Shown here in pieces: positions 1-8,855 of a stretch of 64,000 bases of DNA. Within the stretch, counting starts at the first letter, position 1; every line of letters begins with the position of its first letter. Both the position numbers and the translations under genes were made by a program. The notes beneath the pieces were generated by a model. The model had not been told where the DNA came from and did no database searches. It saw only the letters and a list, made by a program, of their open reading frames with translations. Origin of the DNA: SZAS-103 sp038234715 (GTDB lineage: Bacteria > Pseudomonadota > Gammaproteobacteria > Xanthomonadales > Xanthomonadaceae); NCBI GenBank assembly GCA_038234715.1, contig JBBQTD010000012.1, forward strand, positions 5,421 to 69,420, in the 5' to 3' direction.

Positions 1-634
1 CGATGCGCACTGCGTGGATCACGAATGCCGCAATCGCGGTTGGGAGAGCCCACAGCGCGATCTGCAAGGGCTCGAGCTTGATGCCGTTGCCGGCATAGAA
101 ACCCTGGATCAGCAGAACTGCCGCCATCGCAAGGAACACGTCCTCGCCGAAGAACAGCCCGATGTTGTCGGTCGCCGCGGCCATCGCGCGCACGCGCTGT
201 TGTTCGTCGTGGCTGAGTTCGCCATGCACGTTTTCGGCGGCAGCTTCACTCATCGGCGCCAGCAGAGGGCGCACGGTCTGTGGGTGTCCGGCAATATCCT
301 TCAGGCCAAGCATGCTGAGCATCTGCCGCAAAGCGAGATAGCCGATCAGCAATTTAGCCAGGGTCAAACCGCGCAAGGCCCCGATTCGTCGCTGGGCATA
401 CTCCCGCAAGCCTGCACGCTCGAGCACGCCGATCACCGGCAGCGTGAGCACGAAAAGCATCAATGACCGATTGGTCAGGAAGCTCGCGCCAAGCAGGGCC
501 AGCAACTCGGCGAGCGACTTTCCGGCGGCGAATCCGCTTGCGAAGCCTGCGGTGACCACGACCAGCACCGGGTTGAGGCGGAACGCGAACCCGAACACGA
601 CGACGGCGACGCCAATCAGCGGCCAATAGCTCAC
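1..634 (-). CDS. DUF969 family membrane protein, 3' end beyond window
   Basis: The translation from a GTG codon at 634 is open to the window edge (211 codons visible). It is strongly hydrophobic and matches my recollection of the DUF969 family: an N-terminal stretch with FGFAFRLNPVLVVVTAG, then LFVLTLPVIGVLERAGLREYA, then TDNIGLFFGEDVFLA. The GTG overlaps the pxpA stop (GTGA), so it is translationally coupled to pxpA. DUF969 and DUF979 proteins are usually encoded next to each other beside pxpABC and are thought to form a transporter, plausibly for 5-oxoproline; the DUF979 gene would lie just outside the window. The transport role is inference from context. Confidence 0.85.
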   Translation of the reverse strand, partial: MSYWPLIGVAVVVFGFAFRLNPVLVVVTAGFASGFAAGKSLAELLALLGASFLTNRSLMLFVLTLPVIGVLERAGLREYAQRRIGALRGLTLAKLLIGYLALRQMLSMLGLKDIAGHPQTVRPLLAPMSEAAAENVHGELSHDEQQRVRAMAAATDNIGLFFGEDVFLAMAAVLLIQGFYAGNGIKLEPLQIALWALPTAIAAFVIHAVRI

Positions 635-1389
635 GTGCGGATCTCCCTGTCGGGTGCGATGACGTCGATGCCATCGGCTTGCAGCGCATCGTGCAGCGAA
701 CGCGCAAAGTGCGCGGCATCCGCGCGGTCGCCATGCAGGCACAGGGTATCGGCGCGCAGCGGCACCATTTCCCCGGTGCGTGCGAGCAACCTGCCATCGC
801 GAACGAGCATGCGCACCTGCTGCAGGGATACGTCCAGCGCGTCGATGACAGCGCCAGGCAAGGTCCGCGGTGTCAGGCGCCCATTGACCTCGTAACTGCG
901 TTCGGCGAAGACTTCGTGCGCCACCCGAAGGCCGATGCGCTCGCCGGCAGCGGTCATTTCACTGCCGGACAGCCCGTACAGGATCAGCGACGGATCGAAA
1001 CCGAAGACGGCGCGTGCAATCGCATCCGCAAGCGCGCTGTCGTCCGCGGCCTGGTTGTACAGCGCGCCGTGCGGTTTGACGTGGCGCAGCGCCACGCCCT
1101 GCTCACGCGCAATTGCGGCGAGTGCTTCGAGTTGATGCCGCAGCAGCGCGTGGACTTCCGCCGGAGCGATCGTCTGCGCCGCACGGCCAAAGTTCGCGCG
1201 ATCATTGAACGATGGATGTGCGCCGGCCTGGACGCCATGCTGCCGGCACAGAGCGATGGTGTCGCGCATCGTTTGCGGATCACCCGCATGCAGCCCGCAC
1301 GCGATGTTCGCCGAGCTGATGTATGGCATCACCGCGGCGTCTTCGCAGCCTTCGCCAAGATCGCAGTTGAAGTCGATGCGACGGAGCAT
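631..1389 (-). CDS. pxpA: 5-oxoprolinase subunit PxpA (LamB/YcsF family)
   Basis: A 252-residue protein of typical family length. It opens with the hallmark FNCDLGEG near residue 7, followed by SSANIACGLHAGDP, GAHPSF and HVKPHGALYN, all conserved in the LamB/YcsF family. PxpA works with PxpB and PxpC in ATP-dependent cleavage of 5-oxoproline (pyroglutamate), a spontaneous breakdown product of glutamine, to glutamate. The gene lies in the same direction as pxpB and pxpC but is separated from them by a DUF885 peptidase gene and a tiny membrane-protein gene. Its stop overlaps the start of the DUF969 gene. The ATG at 1389 has no strong Shine-Dalgarno sequence, but it begins exactly at the family's usual N-terminus. 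Confidence 0.96.
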   Translation of the reverse strand: MLRRIDFNCDLGEGCEDAAVMPYISSANIACGLHAGDPQTMRDTIALCRQHGVQAGAHPSFNDRANFGRAAQTIAPAEVHALLRHQLEALAAIAREQGVALRHVKPHGALYNQAADDSALADAIARAVFGFDPSLILYGLSGSEMTAAGERIGLRVAHEVFAERSYEVNGRLTPRTLPGAVIDALDVSLQQVRMLVRDGRLLARTGEMVPLRADTLCLHGDRADAAHFARSLHDALQADGIDVIAPDREIRT

Positions 1390-1398
1390 CGCAGCCGT

Positions 1399-1572
1399 CT
1401 ACTTGCGCGTGGAACCGCGCTTGAACAACATGCTCAGTCCGACCGCAATGAGGATCAACGGCCACCAGGTTGCGATCAGCCGACCAAAGTTGATGCCCGC
1501 TATCCCAAGGTTCTGCAGCAGGAACATGACACCGATGACGATGAGGATGATGGCGGGGAGATAGGGTCGCAT
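1399..1572 (-). CDS. Small membrane protein, LiaI/LiaF-like transmembrane region
   Basis: A 57-residue protein starting MRPYLPAIILIVIGVMFLLQ, with two hydrophobic segments (about residues 5-18 and 31-48) split by a short NFGRLIATWW stretch, and a basic tail. This two-helix pattern resembles the small DUF5668/LiaF N-terminal transmembrane family. The ATG at 1572 is preceded by GAGAAG at a suitable distance. A longer in-frame start at 1629 adds a hydrophilic leader that looks like non-coding sequence. It sits 9 bases before pxpA. Its role is unknown. Confidence 0.7.
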   Translation of the reverse strand: MRPYLPAIILIVIGVMFLLQNLGIAGINFGRLIATWWPLILIAVGLSMLFKRGSTRK

Positions 1573-1642
1573 TGGCGCTTCTCGATTGTGGAATGCGATG
1601 CAGCCAGGCCCTGGTCGGCCGGCCGCCATGAAATGCAGTCGC

Positions 1643-3469
1643 TTACTTCAGTGCGTCTGCCGGCCTGTGCCAGAGAACCGCTTCTGGCTTGCCGCCGAGC
1701 ATCTGCGCGCGGACCAGTGGAATGGGTGGACCACCATAGCTCAGGAACTGGTCGTGGAATGCCTTCCAGCCGCCACGGCCGCCGTGCGTCTTCGTCCAGT
1801 CTTCGCGCAACTGCATGATCATCAGTTTGCCAAGCGTGTAGTTCAGGTAGGCCGGATCGTAGGTGCCACGCGCGGCCTGCTGGCTTGCATTGCCCTGGTC
1901 CTGGAACGCCTGTTCGCGGAACATTTTTTCCGATTCGGCCATCGTCATTCCGCCGGTGTGCATCCCGATGGCGGAAATGAAGCGCACGTTGCGCAGCAGG
2001 GCTTCGCTGAGTTGCCCGATGTGCACTTCGGGAGTTGCTCCCTGGAGCCCCGCGTCGAACATCATTTCCTCGCAGTAATGCGCCCAACCCTCGGCGTAGG
2101 CGTAGCCGACAAACAGGCGGCCGAAGATCCAGTCCGACCGGTTCGCGTGCAGGAACTGCACGAAGTGCCCGGGGAACACCTCGTGCGCCGAGGTGAACAG
2201 CAGGACCGTCTTCCCGGGTACATACGCTTCCTGTTCGGCCTTCGGCCATTTCGGGTCGGGCGGCGCGATGTAGTACGTCGACGGTAAGCCTTTCTCGTAC
2301 GGTCCGGGAATCTCGATGTAGGCGAAGTTCCAGCGATTGAACGGCGGCGCCTCGTCGACCTTGGCCTGTTCGGTGCCTGGAATGGTGACCAGGTCCTTGT
2401 CGATGATGAACTGGCGCAGGCCGCTGAGTTGCGCGCGCGCGCCTTCGACGGCCCCGCCTTCGGGCTTGTCTGCCTCAACCTTGGCCACGCAATCGGCGAG
2501 TGGCTTGCCGGGAAGGTAGCTGTCGCACGCGGACTTGAGTGAGGCGAGGTTGCGCGCAAGATCTGCCTCGCCGGCTTCCTTGAGTTGGTCGAGTGGTATG
2601 TCGACGCGTTCGGTCGCGTGCAACATTTTCGCGAAACGGTCCTTGCCGAGCGCGAAGTCCTGCGTCGCTTGTGGCTTTTGCGACTTCAGCCATCCGGCAA
2701 GATCGCGCATCGATGTGATGGCTGCTGCATTCGATGTCCTGAAGTGTTCCTGCAGGACCCTGTCGGCGACCGATGCGAATGCCTTGGGTACGTCGTTCTG
2801 GAAGAAATCCGCCAGGCCACCGAACACGCCGACGCCGTAGTCGATATAGCTGGCTGGCAGCGGCGCCTGCAGGTTCGCGCGGATCTGCGCGACAGCTGCC
2901 GGAAGGTTCTCCTCATACGTCACGAATGCGGCCATGCGCTGTGGCAGCGGCGCATAGTCGCGGGTCAGGTACATGCTCGGCGACACGCTGTCGGCATAGA
3001 ACGCCGGGTTTTTCTGCACGAACCCGGAGTCCTCGATCCAGAACAGGTTCTTGTCGATCACGGCCAGCACGTATTCGCGCTGGAAGCGCTGGGTCGCGTC
3101 GAGCTTGTCGTCGGTAAAGGCCGTGAATCCGTCGCGCTGCCCATGCAGCCAGTTGATCGTTTCCTTCAGGCCCGCAGGACTCCAGTCCGGCAGCTTGCCG
3201 TCGAACTCGTGCCTTCCCGCATTTGCGGCGGCGGTCGGAAAGCGCTGGAAGTCGCCGGCAACGTATGCATTGACTTGTGCCTGCCATGCCGGATTGGGCT
3301 TGCGTGCATTGACATGTCTGGCGGGCCGGCCAGCGGCAGAGGACGGCGCAGTCGCGACCCCCGCCGGCCCCGAGGCAGCCTGGTCGCAGCCGGCGAACAG
3401 GAGTGCGACGGCGACCGCCAGCGGGGCGATGCCCGGCAGGACGCGGCGGCGCAAGCTGGAATGGTGCAT
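1643..3469 (-). CDS. DUF885 family metallopeptidase-like lipoprotein
   Basis: A 608-residue protein. The chosen ATG at 3469 has GGAGCG upstream and gives a lipoprotein signal peptide ending LLFAGC, with the lipid-attachment Cys at residue 28; an upstream in-frame extension to 3703 looks non-coding. The body fits the DUF885 family, with the HEVFPGH motif at residues 429-435 (HExxxGH, likely metal-binding) and a nearby YAYAEGWAHYCEEMM helix. DUF885 proteins are thought to be zinc carboxypeptidase-like enzymes related to thermostable carboxypeptidases. Its place inside the pxp operon suggests it releases amino acids or pyroglutamyl peptides at the cell envelope that feed 5-oxoprolinase. That link is inference. 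Confidence 0.88.
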   Translation of the reverse strand: MHHSSLRRRVLPGIAPLAVAVALLFAGCDQAASGPAGVATAPSSAAGRPARHVNARKPNPAWQAQVNAYVAGDFQRFPTAAANAGRHEFDGKLPDWSPAGLKETINWLHGQRDGFTAFTDDKLDATQRFQREYVLAVIDKNLFWIEDSGFVQKNPAFYADSVSPSMYLTRDYAPLPQRMAAFVTYEENLPAAVAQIRANLQAPLPASYIDYGVGVFGGLADFFQNDVPKAFASVADRVLQEHFRTSNAAAITSMRDLAGWLKSQKPQATQDFALGKDRFAKMLHATERVDIPLDQLKEAGEADLARNLASLKSACDSYLPGKPLADCVAKVEADKPEGGAVEGARAQLSGLRQFIIDKDLVTIPGTEQAKVDEAPPFNRWNFAYIEIPGPYEKGLPSTYYIAPPDPKWPKAEQEAYVPGKTVLLFTSAHEVFPGHFVQFLHANRSDWIFGRLFVGYAYAEGWAHYCEEMMFDAGLQGATPEVHIGQLSEALLRNVRFISAIGMHTGGMTMAESEKMFREQAFQDQGNASQQAARGTYDPAYLNYTLGKLMIMQLREDWTKTHGGRGGWKAFHDQFLSYGGPPIPLVRAQMLGGKPEAVLWHRPADALK

Positions 3470-3554
3470 GGCACGCTCCGAAGGCTGGATTGACGATGTG
3501 ATCCGGCACAGTAGGCAATCGCAGTCGGCATCGCAATGCTTGCCGCTGCGCGTC

Positions 3555-4526
3555 TCAACTCCGCGCCGAGATGGCCAGCGCGATCCGTGCGCGCCGCCCG
3601 CGTTGTTCGGCGTTGGCGACATGCGCCTGTTGCGGGTCGATCGCAATGAACCGGAGGTGTTGGCCAGCCCGTCGTTGCGCGAGCCGTGGCAGGTCGGCGG
3701 CAATCACATGGCCGATACGTGGATATCCGCCAACGGTCTGCGCGTCGGCGAGCAATACGATTGGATTGCCGTCCGGAGGCAGTTGCACGGTGCCCGGGAC
3801 AACAGGTTCCGAGATGCGCTCACCTGCATCGGCGCGCTGCAGGCGCATGCCGCGCAACCGCAAGCCCTGGCGATCGCTGGCCGCATCTATTGTGAATTCA
3901 TGGGTGGCCAACGCATCGACCGGCGCAGTGGCGTCGCTGCCAGGAAGGAAGTGCACGGCGATGCTGTCGGCAAAATCGAGATCGGCGTCCGCATCGATCC
4001 ACCATGGCGCGATGTCGATTGCGATGCCCGGCGCATGGAGGGTCGTCGCCCGCGTGCTGGAATTACCCAGCGACAGGCTGTCGCCGGTGCGCAGCGCGCG
4101 ACCGGCATGACCGCCGAAACCGCCGCGCAGATCGGTGCTACGGCTGCCAAGCACGACGGGCACGTCGATCCCGCCGTCGACCGCAAGATACGCTCGCGCG
4201 CCGCGCCGACACGCGCCCAGGCTCAGCACGCAGCCTGCAGGCAGGGCGATCGGTCGCCATCCGGGCAAGGCGATGCCGTCCGCATGCGCATCGATCGTCG
4301 CGCCACACAGCGCAATCGTCGCCGCGCGCCGGAAGCGCAGTCTGGGGCCAGTCAGCGTGATCTCCAGCGCCGCGGTACCGGGATCGTTGCCTACAAGCAG
4401 GTTTGCGACGTGCAACGAATGCGGGTCGGCAGCGCCGCCGACGCGCACTCCCGATGCGCGCGCGCCGAGCCGCCCGCGTTCCTGGACGCTGGTCAACGTT
4501 CCGGCGGCGAGGACATCCAGACTCAT
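3555..4526 (-). CDS. pxpC: 5-oxoprolinase subunit PxpC (biotin-dependent carboxyltransferase-like)
   Basis: A 323-residue protein starting MSLDVLAAGTLTSVQERGR, the standard N-terminus of the family also known as KipA/AHS2. Further motifs are GAADPHSLHVANLLVGN, ALEITLTGP and YLAVDGGIDVP. The start at 4526 overlaps the pxpB stop as ATGA; a longer frame reading upstream from 5231 is the pxpB region out of frame. PxpC forms the PxpB-PxpC complex that together with PxpA hydrolyses 5-oxoproline at the cost of ATP. Confidence 0.96.
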   Translation of the reverse strand: MSLDVLAAGTLTSVQERGRLGARASGVRVGGAADPHSLHVANLLVGNDPGTAALEITLTGPRLRFRRAATIALCGATIDAHADGIALPGWRPIALPAGCVLSLGACRRGARAYLAVDGGIDVPVVLGSRSTDLRGGFGGHAGRALRTGDSLSLGNSSTRATTLHAPGIAIDIAPWWIDADADLDFADSIAVHFLPGSDATAPVDALATHEFTIDAASDRQGLRLRGMRLQRADAGERISEPVVPGTVQLPPDGNPIVLLADAQTVGGYPRIGHVIAADLPRLAQRRAGQHLRFIAIDPQQAHVANAEQRGRRARIALAISARS

Positions 4527-5239
4527 CGTGCGGCGATCATCGTGTCGTACGCGTGCGAATCGATCGCAACGAAGCGCACCCGATCGCCCGGCTGCAAAAG
4601 ACATGCGGGATCGCGATGCGCATCGAACAGCCGCTGCGGGGTACATCCGATCAGCCTCCATCCACCGGGACCGGCATCGGGATAGATGCCAGTCTGGGAG
4701 CCGCCGATGCCAACGCTTCCAGCCTCCACGCGCGTGCGTGGCGTGTCCAGGCGCGGCATCGCGAGCGACGCATCCAGTCCGGTCAGGTACGGGAATCCCG
4801 GCGCGAAGCCGAGCATCGCAACCGTATACTCGGCCGACGCGTGGCGCGCGATTGCTTCGTCCTCGGTGATGCCAGCATGCGCGGCCACCGCTGAAAGGTC
4901 GCGCCCCCGGTTCCCCCCGTACACGACAGGAATTTCGATCGTCGTCGCCTCGACGGGGGATTCGCCAATGTCCGTCCTTCCCAGCCAGCCGACCAGCCAG
5001 TGGTGGGCAACGTCCAGCGCATCTCCGGCGAAGCCGCTGGCGCCGTGGACGCGAGGGATGTCGACATGCAGTGCGAGGCAGGCATAGGCGGGCGTGATAT
5101 CGAGAAGCCAGTCTGGCGCATGCGCACGCAGTGCCCGGGTGCACGCGTGCACGCGTCGACTGATTGCTGCATCGATCCCGTCGCCAAGCCGCAACAACAG
5201 GGCCGCATCGCCGAGGCGCTCGATGCGGCATGCGGTCAT
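4523..5239 (-). CDS. pxpB: 5-oxoprolinase subunit PxpB (KipI/AHS1 family)
   Basis: A 238-residue cyclophilin-like protein. Family motifs visible are GDAALLLRLGD at the N-terminus, IPVVYGG in the middle, LGFAPGFPYLTGLD around residue 145, and GSVGIGGSQTGIYP followed by GGWRLIG. In other bacteria the homologue was first described as the kinase inhibitor KipI, but clustering with pxpA and pxpC points to 5-oxoprolinase. It is the first pxp gene of the operon, 44 bases after the HIT-protein stop codon. Confidence 0.95.
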   Translation of the reverse strand: MTACRIERLGDAALLLRLGDGIDAAISRRVHACTRALRAHAPDWLLDITPAYACLALHVDIPRVHGASGFAGDALDVAHHWLVGWLGRTDIGESPVEATTIEIPVVYGGNRGRDLSAVAAHAGITEDEAIARHASAEYTVAMLGFAPGFPYLTGLDASLAMPRLDTPRTRVEAGSVGIGGSQTGIYPDAGPGGWRLIGCTPQRLFDAHRDPACLLQPGDRVRFVAIDSHAYDTMIAAR

Positions 5240-5283
5240 GACGTCGGGTTGGTCACGTGGGGGTCAGGGCAGTGGGCCCGTCG

Positions 5284-5721
5284 TCAGATCCCGAAGAATT
5301 GCTTGTAGCGGGTTGCGCGTGCGTTGATCACCTCGGGCGCATACGGCTGGGTTTCGCCAAGCCCCCAGACCGGGCGCGGCCACGTTGCGTCGTCGGTGAA
5401 GCGCGCGATCACGTGCACATGGAACTGCGGCACGACGTTGCCAATCATCGCGATATTGATGCGCGCCGGCTTGTGCAACGCCTTGAACAATTCGCAGCAG
5501 CGGCGGATCTCATCGAGGAGCAGGGACTGTTCATTCTCCTGCAGGTCGACGAATTCGTGCATGTTCGGGCGCCGCGGCACCAGGATCAGCCACGGATAGC
5601 GCGCATCGTTCATCAGCCTGATCGCAGACAGCACCGACGGCCCGATGCCAAAGGTGTCCGCTGCGAGCTTGGGATGCAGCATCCACCCCTGTTCGAGTTC
5701 AAGCGAAGAAGCGGTTGCCAT
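5284..5721 (-). CDS. HIT-like domain protein (histidine triad superfamily)
   Basis: A 145-residue protein. The ATG at 5721 overlaps the stop of the upstream hydrolase gene, indicating coupling; the reading frame extends further upstream but only through that gene. The core shows YPWLILVPRRPNMHEFVDL, NIAMIGNVVPQFHVHVIARF and a C-terminal WGLGETQPY. The signature near residues 99-103 is Q-F-H-V-H rather than the canonical H-x-H-x-H, so the first histidine is replaced by glutamine. HIT proteins are nucleotide hydrolases or transferases; the substrate here cannot be told from sequence. Confidence 0.88.
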   Translation of the reverse strand: MATASSLELEQGWMLHPKLAADTFGIGPSVLSAIRLMNDARYPWLILVPRRPNMHEFVDLQENEQSLLLDEIRRCCELFKALHKPARINIAMIGNVVPQFHVHVIARFTDDATWPRPVWGLGETQPYAPEVINARATRYKQFFGI

Positions 5722-6383
5722 CAGCCCAACTCCCGTTCGAGAAAGTCCAGAGTAACAGCGAGGGCCTTGCCTGCGCTGTCCGCATCGTAGTCTGCGCGCT
5801 GGTCGCAATTGAAGCCATGTCCGGCCGGCCAGACGCAAATTTCCGCCTGCGGCTGCGCGGTCCGGATGGTTGCAATGTCGGCAGCCGGTATCGACGCGTC
5901 GCGCTCACCGAAGTGGAACAGCAGTGCGGCCTGCGCCCGTTCGTTGACGAACGGCACGGTGCGCGCTCCGTAGTAACTGATCGCAGGAAGGGCGAGCCGG
6001 GTCGCCGCGAGGAACGCGACGCTGCCTCCCCAGCAGTAGCCCGCTGCGGCAATGCGTAGTTGTCTTTCGCGAAAGACCTGGGCTGCTCCACCGACGCCAT
6101 CAAGCGCGCGGTCGAAACCGATTGCGGCGACCAGTTCGCGACCTCGGGCGATGCCCTCGGCGTCGTAGTCGAGTTCGACACCGGATTCGACCGGGTCGAA
6201 CAATGCGGGGGCAAGCGCGGCGTAACCAAGGCCGGCAAACCGCTCAGCGACGTTGCGGACATGCGCGTTGACGCCAAAGATTTCCTGGATCACGACCACG
6301 CCACCGCGCGGCCTGCCTTCGGGCATGGCCAGCCAGCCGCCGATGCGACCGTTGGCCGTTTCGATCCCGATGTGCTCGCCCAT
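5721..6383 (-). CDS. Dienelactone hydrolase family protein
   Basis: A 220-residue alpha/beta hydrolase. From the ATG at 6383, E34 lies in VIQEIFGVN, the nucleophile C117 in GYCWGGS, and H189 in PAGHGF; with the Asp of GERDASIP this gives the Cys-Asp-His triad of the dienelactone hydrolase family. The reading frame runs further upstream to 6485, but that extension does not resemble the family. These enzymes act on lactones or esters; many non-catabolic members are of unknown substrate. It is the first gene of the leftward group that continues into pxp, and faces the cytochrome b gene across a 147-base divergent promoter region. Confidence 0.9.
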   Translation of the reverse strand: MGEHIGIETANGRIGGWLAMPEGRPRGGVVVIQEIFGVNAHVRNVAERFAGLGYAALAPALFDPVESGVELDYDAEGIARGRELVAAIGFDRALDGVGGAAQVFRERQLRIAAAGYCWGGSVAFLAATRLALPAISYYGARTVPFVNERAQAALLFHFGERDASIPAADIATIRTAQPQAEICVWPAGHGFNCDQRADYDADSAGKALAVTLDFLERELG

Positions 6384-6530
6384 GCCTGCGCCCCCCGGAC
6401 TGGCGATTCTAGCGGCAGCCGCTCGCCGTGCGAAGCATGGCGGTGGGAATCTCGATGCCTTCACGCCGCGCTGACACCGACGCATGGAATCGGGAGTACG
6501 CTTTGGCCATCAGTTCACGGGGAGACTGCG

Positions 6531-7502
6531 ATGGCGGCAACCCAGGCAGCGCTGGACGACATGGTCCGTCCGGTTGCGGTACCAGCGCGGGCGCAGCCAC
6601 CTGCGTGGACGATCTACCGCCACCGATTACCGGTACGGATCATGCACTGGATCAACGTGGTCTGCATGTTCGTGATGGTCGGCAGCGGCCTGGCGATCTT
6701 CAACGCGCACCCAGCCCTTTACTGGGGCAAGCAATCCACGTTTGCCACGCCCGTCCTGATGATCGGCAGCGTGCAGAACAAGGACCACACCCTGCGCGGG
6801 GTGACCCAGATTGGCGGCCATCAGTTCGATACGACCGGCGTGCTGGGAGTCTCCCCGGGCGCCGATGGAAGGCCACGCGGACGCGGATTCCCGTCCTGGG
6901 CCACGTTGCCCGGACCGCAGTCGCTGGCGCTGGCTCGCCAGTGGCACTTCACGTTTGCCTGGATCTTCGCGATCAACGGCAGCCTGTATCTGCTGTGGAC
7001 ACTGCTGAGCAGGCATTTCAGCCGGGATCTGGCCCCCACGCGCAGCGACTGGCGAGGTATGGGTCGTTCCATCATCGACCACGTCAAGTTCAAACATCCG
7101 CATGGCGAGGAAGCCACCCGCTACAACATCCTGCAGAAACTTGCCTATCTCGTGGTGATCCTGGTTTTCGGACCCGGCATCGTGTTGATGGGCCTGGCGA
7201 TGTCGCCGCACATGGACACCGTGCTGGGCTGGCTGGTGGACCTGGTGGGTGGCCGGCAGTCGGCGCGCACCATCCATTTCGTCATCGCGTTCGGATTCAT
7301 CGGGTTCGTGCTGATCCATGTATTCGAGGTACTGGTGTCCGGCGTCTTCAATCAGTTGCGCTCGATGCTTACCGGCAACTATGCAGTTCCGGTGGATCGA
7401 AGCGCCGAACATGTTTCCGTGTCCGGCAACGGCGACCGCCCGGGTGCAGCGACAGCGCCAGTGCGCGCAACCGCAAAGGAGACAAGCCATGAAGGGCAAT
7501 GA
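6531..7502 (+). CDS. Cytochrome b/b6 domain membrane protein
   Basis: A 323-residue multi-pass protein. The ATG at 6531 has GGGGAG immediately upstream; the longer frame upstream overlaps the divergent hydrolase gene. Hydrophobic segments carry histidines suited to haem ligation: RIMHWINVV near residue 40, RQWHFTFAW near 140, and IHFVIAFGFIGFVLIHVFEV in the last third. The pattern fits the di-haem cytochrome b family used by formate dehydrogenases, Ni-Fe hydrogenases and thiosulfate reductases. It overlaps the next gene, a molybdopterin oxidoreductase, by 14 bases, so the two probably form one respiratory enzyme passing electrons between quinone and a periplasmic substrate. Confidence 0.87.
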   Translation: MAATQAALDDMVRPVAVPARAQPPAWTIYRHRLPVRIMHWINVVCMFVMVGSGLAIFNAHPALYWGKQSTFATPVLMIGSVQNKDHTLRGVTQIGGHQFDTTGVLGVSPGADGRPRGRGFPSWATLPGPQSLALARQWHFTFAWIFAINGSLYLLWTLLSRHFSRDLAPTRSDWRGMGRSIIDHVKFKHPHGEEATRYNILQKLAYLVVILVFGPGIVLMGLAMSPHMDTVLGWLVDLVGGRQSARTIHFVIAFGFIGFVLIHVFEVLVSGVFNQLRSMLTGNYAVPVDRSAEHVSVSGNGDRPGAATAPVRATAKETSHEGQ

Positions 7503-8247
7503 TCGCAGGCGCTTCCTGACGCGCGGCATCGCCGGCGGCAGTGCGTTGTTTCTCGCGGGCTGCGACAAGCTCGCCAGCACCTCGTGGTTTTCTTCGTTCC
7601 TGACCAAGGCAGGACCATTCACCGAGGCGGCGCAGACTGCGATCACGCCAACGAACGCGCTTGCCAGGGAGTTCACCGAAGCTGACATCGCGCCGCAGTT
7701 CCGCGCGAACGGCTCGGTGGACCCTCAGGACGACGACTACCTTGGCCACGTCGACAACGGTTTCAAGAACTGGAAGCTGCAGGTCAAAGGGCTCGTTGAG
7801 CGTCCCTACAGCCTGTCGCTCGACGAACTGCGCGCACTGCCTTCGCGCACCCAGATCACCCGTCACGATTGCGTGGAAGGCTGGAGCTGCATTGGCAAGT
7901 GGAAAGGCGTGCCGCTGCGTGCCGTACTTGAACACGCCGGAGTCAAGCCGCAGGCGCGGTTCGTGGTGTTCCGATGCATGGATACACTCGACGAATCCCT
8001 GTATTACGAGAGTTGCCGTATCGTCGACGCATTCCATCCGCAGACGATCCTCGCCTACGACCTCAACGACAAACCCCTGCTGGTCGCGAACGGCGCACCG
8101 CTGCGTGTGCGGCTCGAACGCAAGCTCGGCTACAAGCAGGCGAAATACCTGACCGCGATCGAACTGGTCGACAGTTATGCCGGGATCGGCGGCGGCAAGG
8201 GCGGCTTCTGGGAGGACCAGGGTTACGATTGGTATGGCGGCATCTGA
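7489..8247 (+). CDS. Tat-exported molybdopterin-dependent oxidoreductase lipoprotein (sulfite oxidase fold)
   Basis: A 252-residue protein. The N-terminus carries a twin-arginine motif (DRRRFLTRG, residues 5-13) and a lipobox ending LFLAGC with Cys25. The catalytic domain has RHDCVEGWSCIGKWKG; C128 is the expected molybdenum-ligating cysteine of the sulfite oxidase/YedY fold. The C-terminus ends with GFWEDQGYDWYGGI, typical of YedY-like proteins. The ATG lies inside the end of the cytochrome b gene and is preceded by AAAGGAGA. It probably acts at the periplasmic face of the membrane with that cytochrome. The substrate is unknown; MsrP and sulfite dehydrogenase are related possibilities. Confidence 0.9.
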   Translation: MKGNDRRRFLTRGIAGGSALFLAGCDKLASTSWFSSFLTKAGPFTEAAQTAITPTNALAREFTEADIAPQFRANGSVDPQDDDYLGHVDNGFKNWKLQVKGLVERPYSLSLDELRALPSRTQITRHDCVEGWSCIGKWKGVPLRAVLEHAGVKPQARFVVFRCMDTLDESLYYESCRIVDAFHPQTILAYDLNDKPLLVANGAPLRVRLERKLGYKQAKYLTAIELVDSYAGIGGGKGGFWEDQGYDWYGGI

Positions 8248-8342
8248 TTGGTCCAAAGGTATCCATGCGGGAGGCTGTTCATGGCACGTTCGCCCCGCGA
8301 CAGCACAATGATGCGCAATTTTAGGGACACCAGGGACGGGTC

Positions 8343-8855
8343 ATGGCCAAGGGAAGCTTGTTCAGCCGGGTTGCTAATGCAGTTTCGCTCTTCACCGGCG
8401 GTGCCGTGTGTTTCGGGATTGCTCTGACTTCATTCGTAGTCTGGGCAGCCACTGGCCCCATGTTCGGCTACAGCGCAAACTGGCAGATGGTGATCAACAC
8501 CGGCACGACAATCATTACATTCCTGATGGTCTTCCTAATCCAGAATTCGCAGAATCGTGATACCGAAGCGATCCAGATCAAGCTCGACGAACTGATCCGC
8601 GCGACGCATGGGGCGCAGAATGCATTGCTCGACCTGGAGGAACTCGATCCAGACGAGCTTGCCAAATTTCGCGCCCGCTATGCGGAGCTGGCAGGCAAGG
8701 CGAAGAATCCGGCGGATGGATCGGTCTCTGAGATCGGGGTCCACCATGTAGAACTCGAGGGTATTCCGCAGACCGAAAGCGAAGCGCATGCGCGTGAGGG
8801 TTCGGCCAGCGACGCGGCGGGAAACGTAGCGCCCAGCGATCAACCTCCGTTATAG
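8343..8855 (+). CDS. Low-affinity iron permease family protein
   Basis: A 170-residue protein with two hydrophobic helices (about residues 18-38 and 50-65) in the pattern GGAVCFGIALTSFVVWAATGP and NTGTTIITFLMVFLIQNSQN. This is the core of the bacterial low-affinity iron permease family (PF04120-like); it is followed by RDTEAIQIKLDELIRA and an acidic, low-complexity tail that is probably cytoplasmic. Transport of iron by bacterial members is poorly established. The gene overlaps the convergent greB gene by 16 bases. Confidence 0.85.
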   Translation: MAKGSLFSRVANAVSLFTGGAVCFGIALTSFVVWAATGPMFGYSANWQMVINTGTTIITFLMVFLIQNSQNRDTEAIQIKLDELIRATHGAQNALLDLEELDPDELAKFRARYAELAGKAKNPADGSVSEIGVHHVELEGIPQTESEAHAREGSASDAAGNVAPSDQPPL

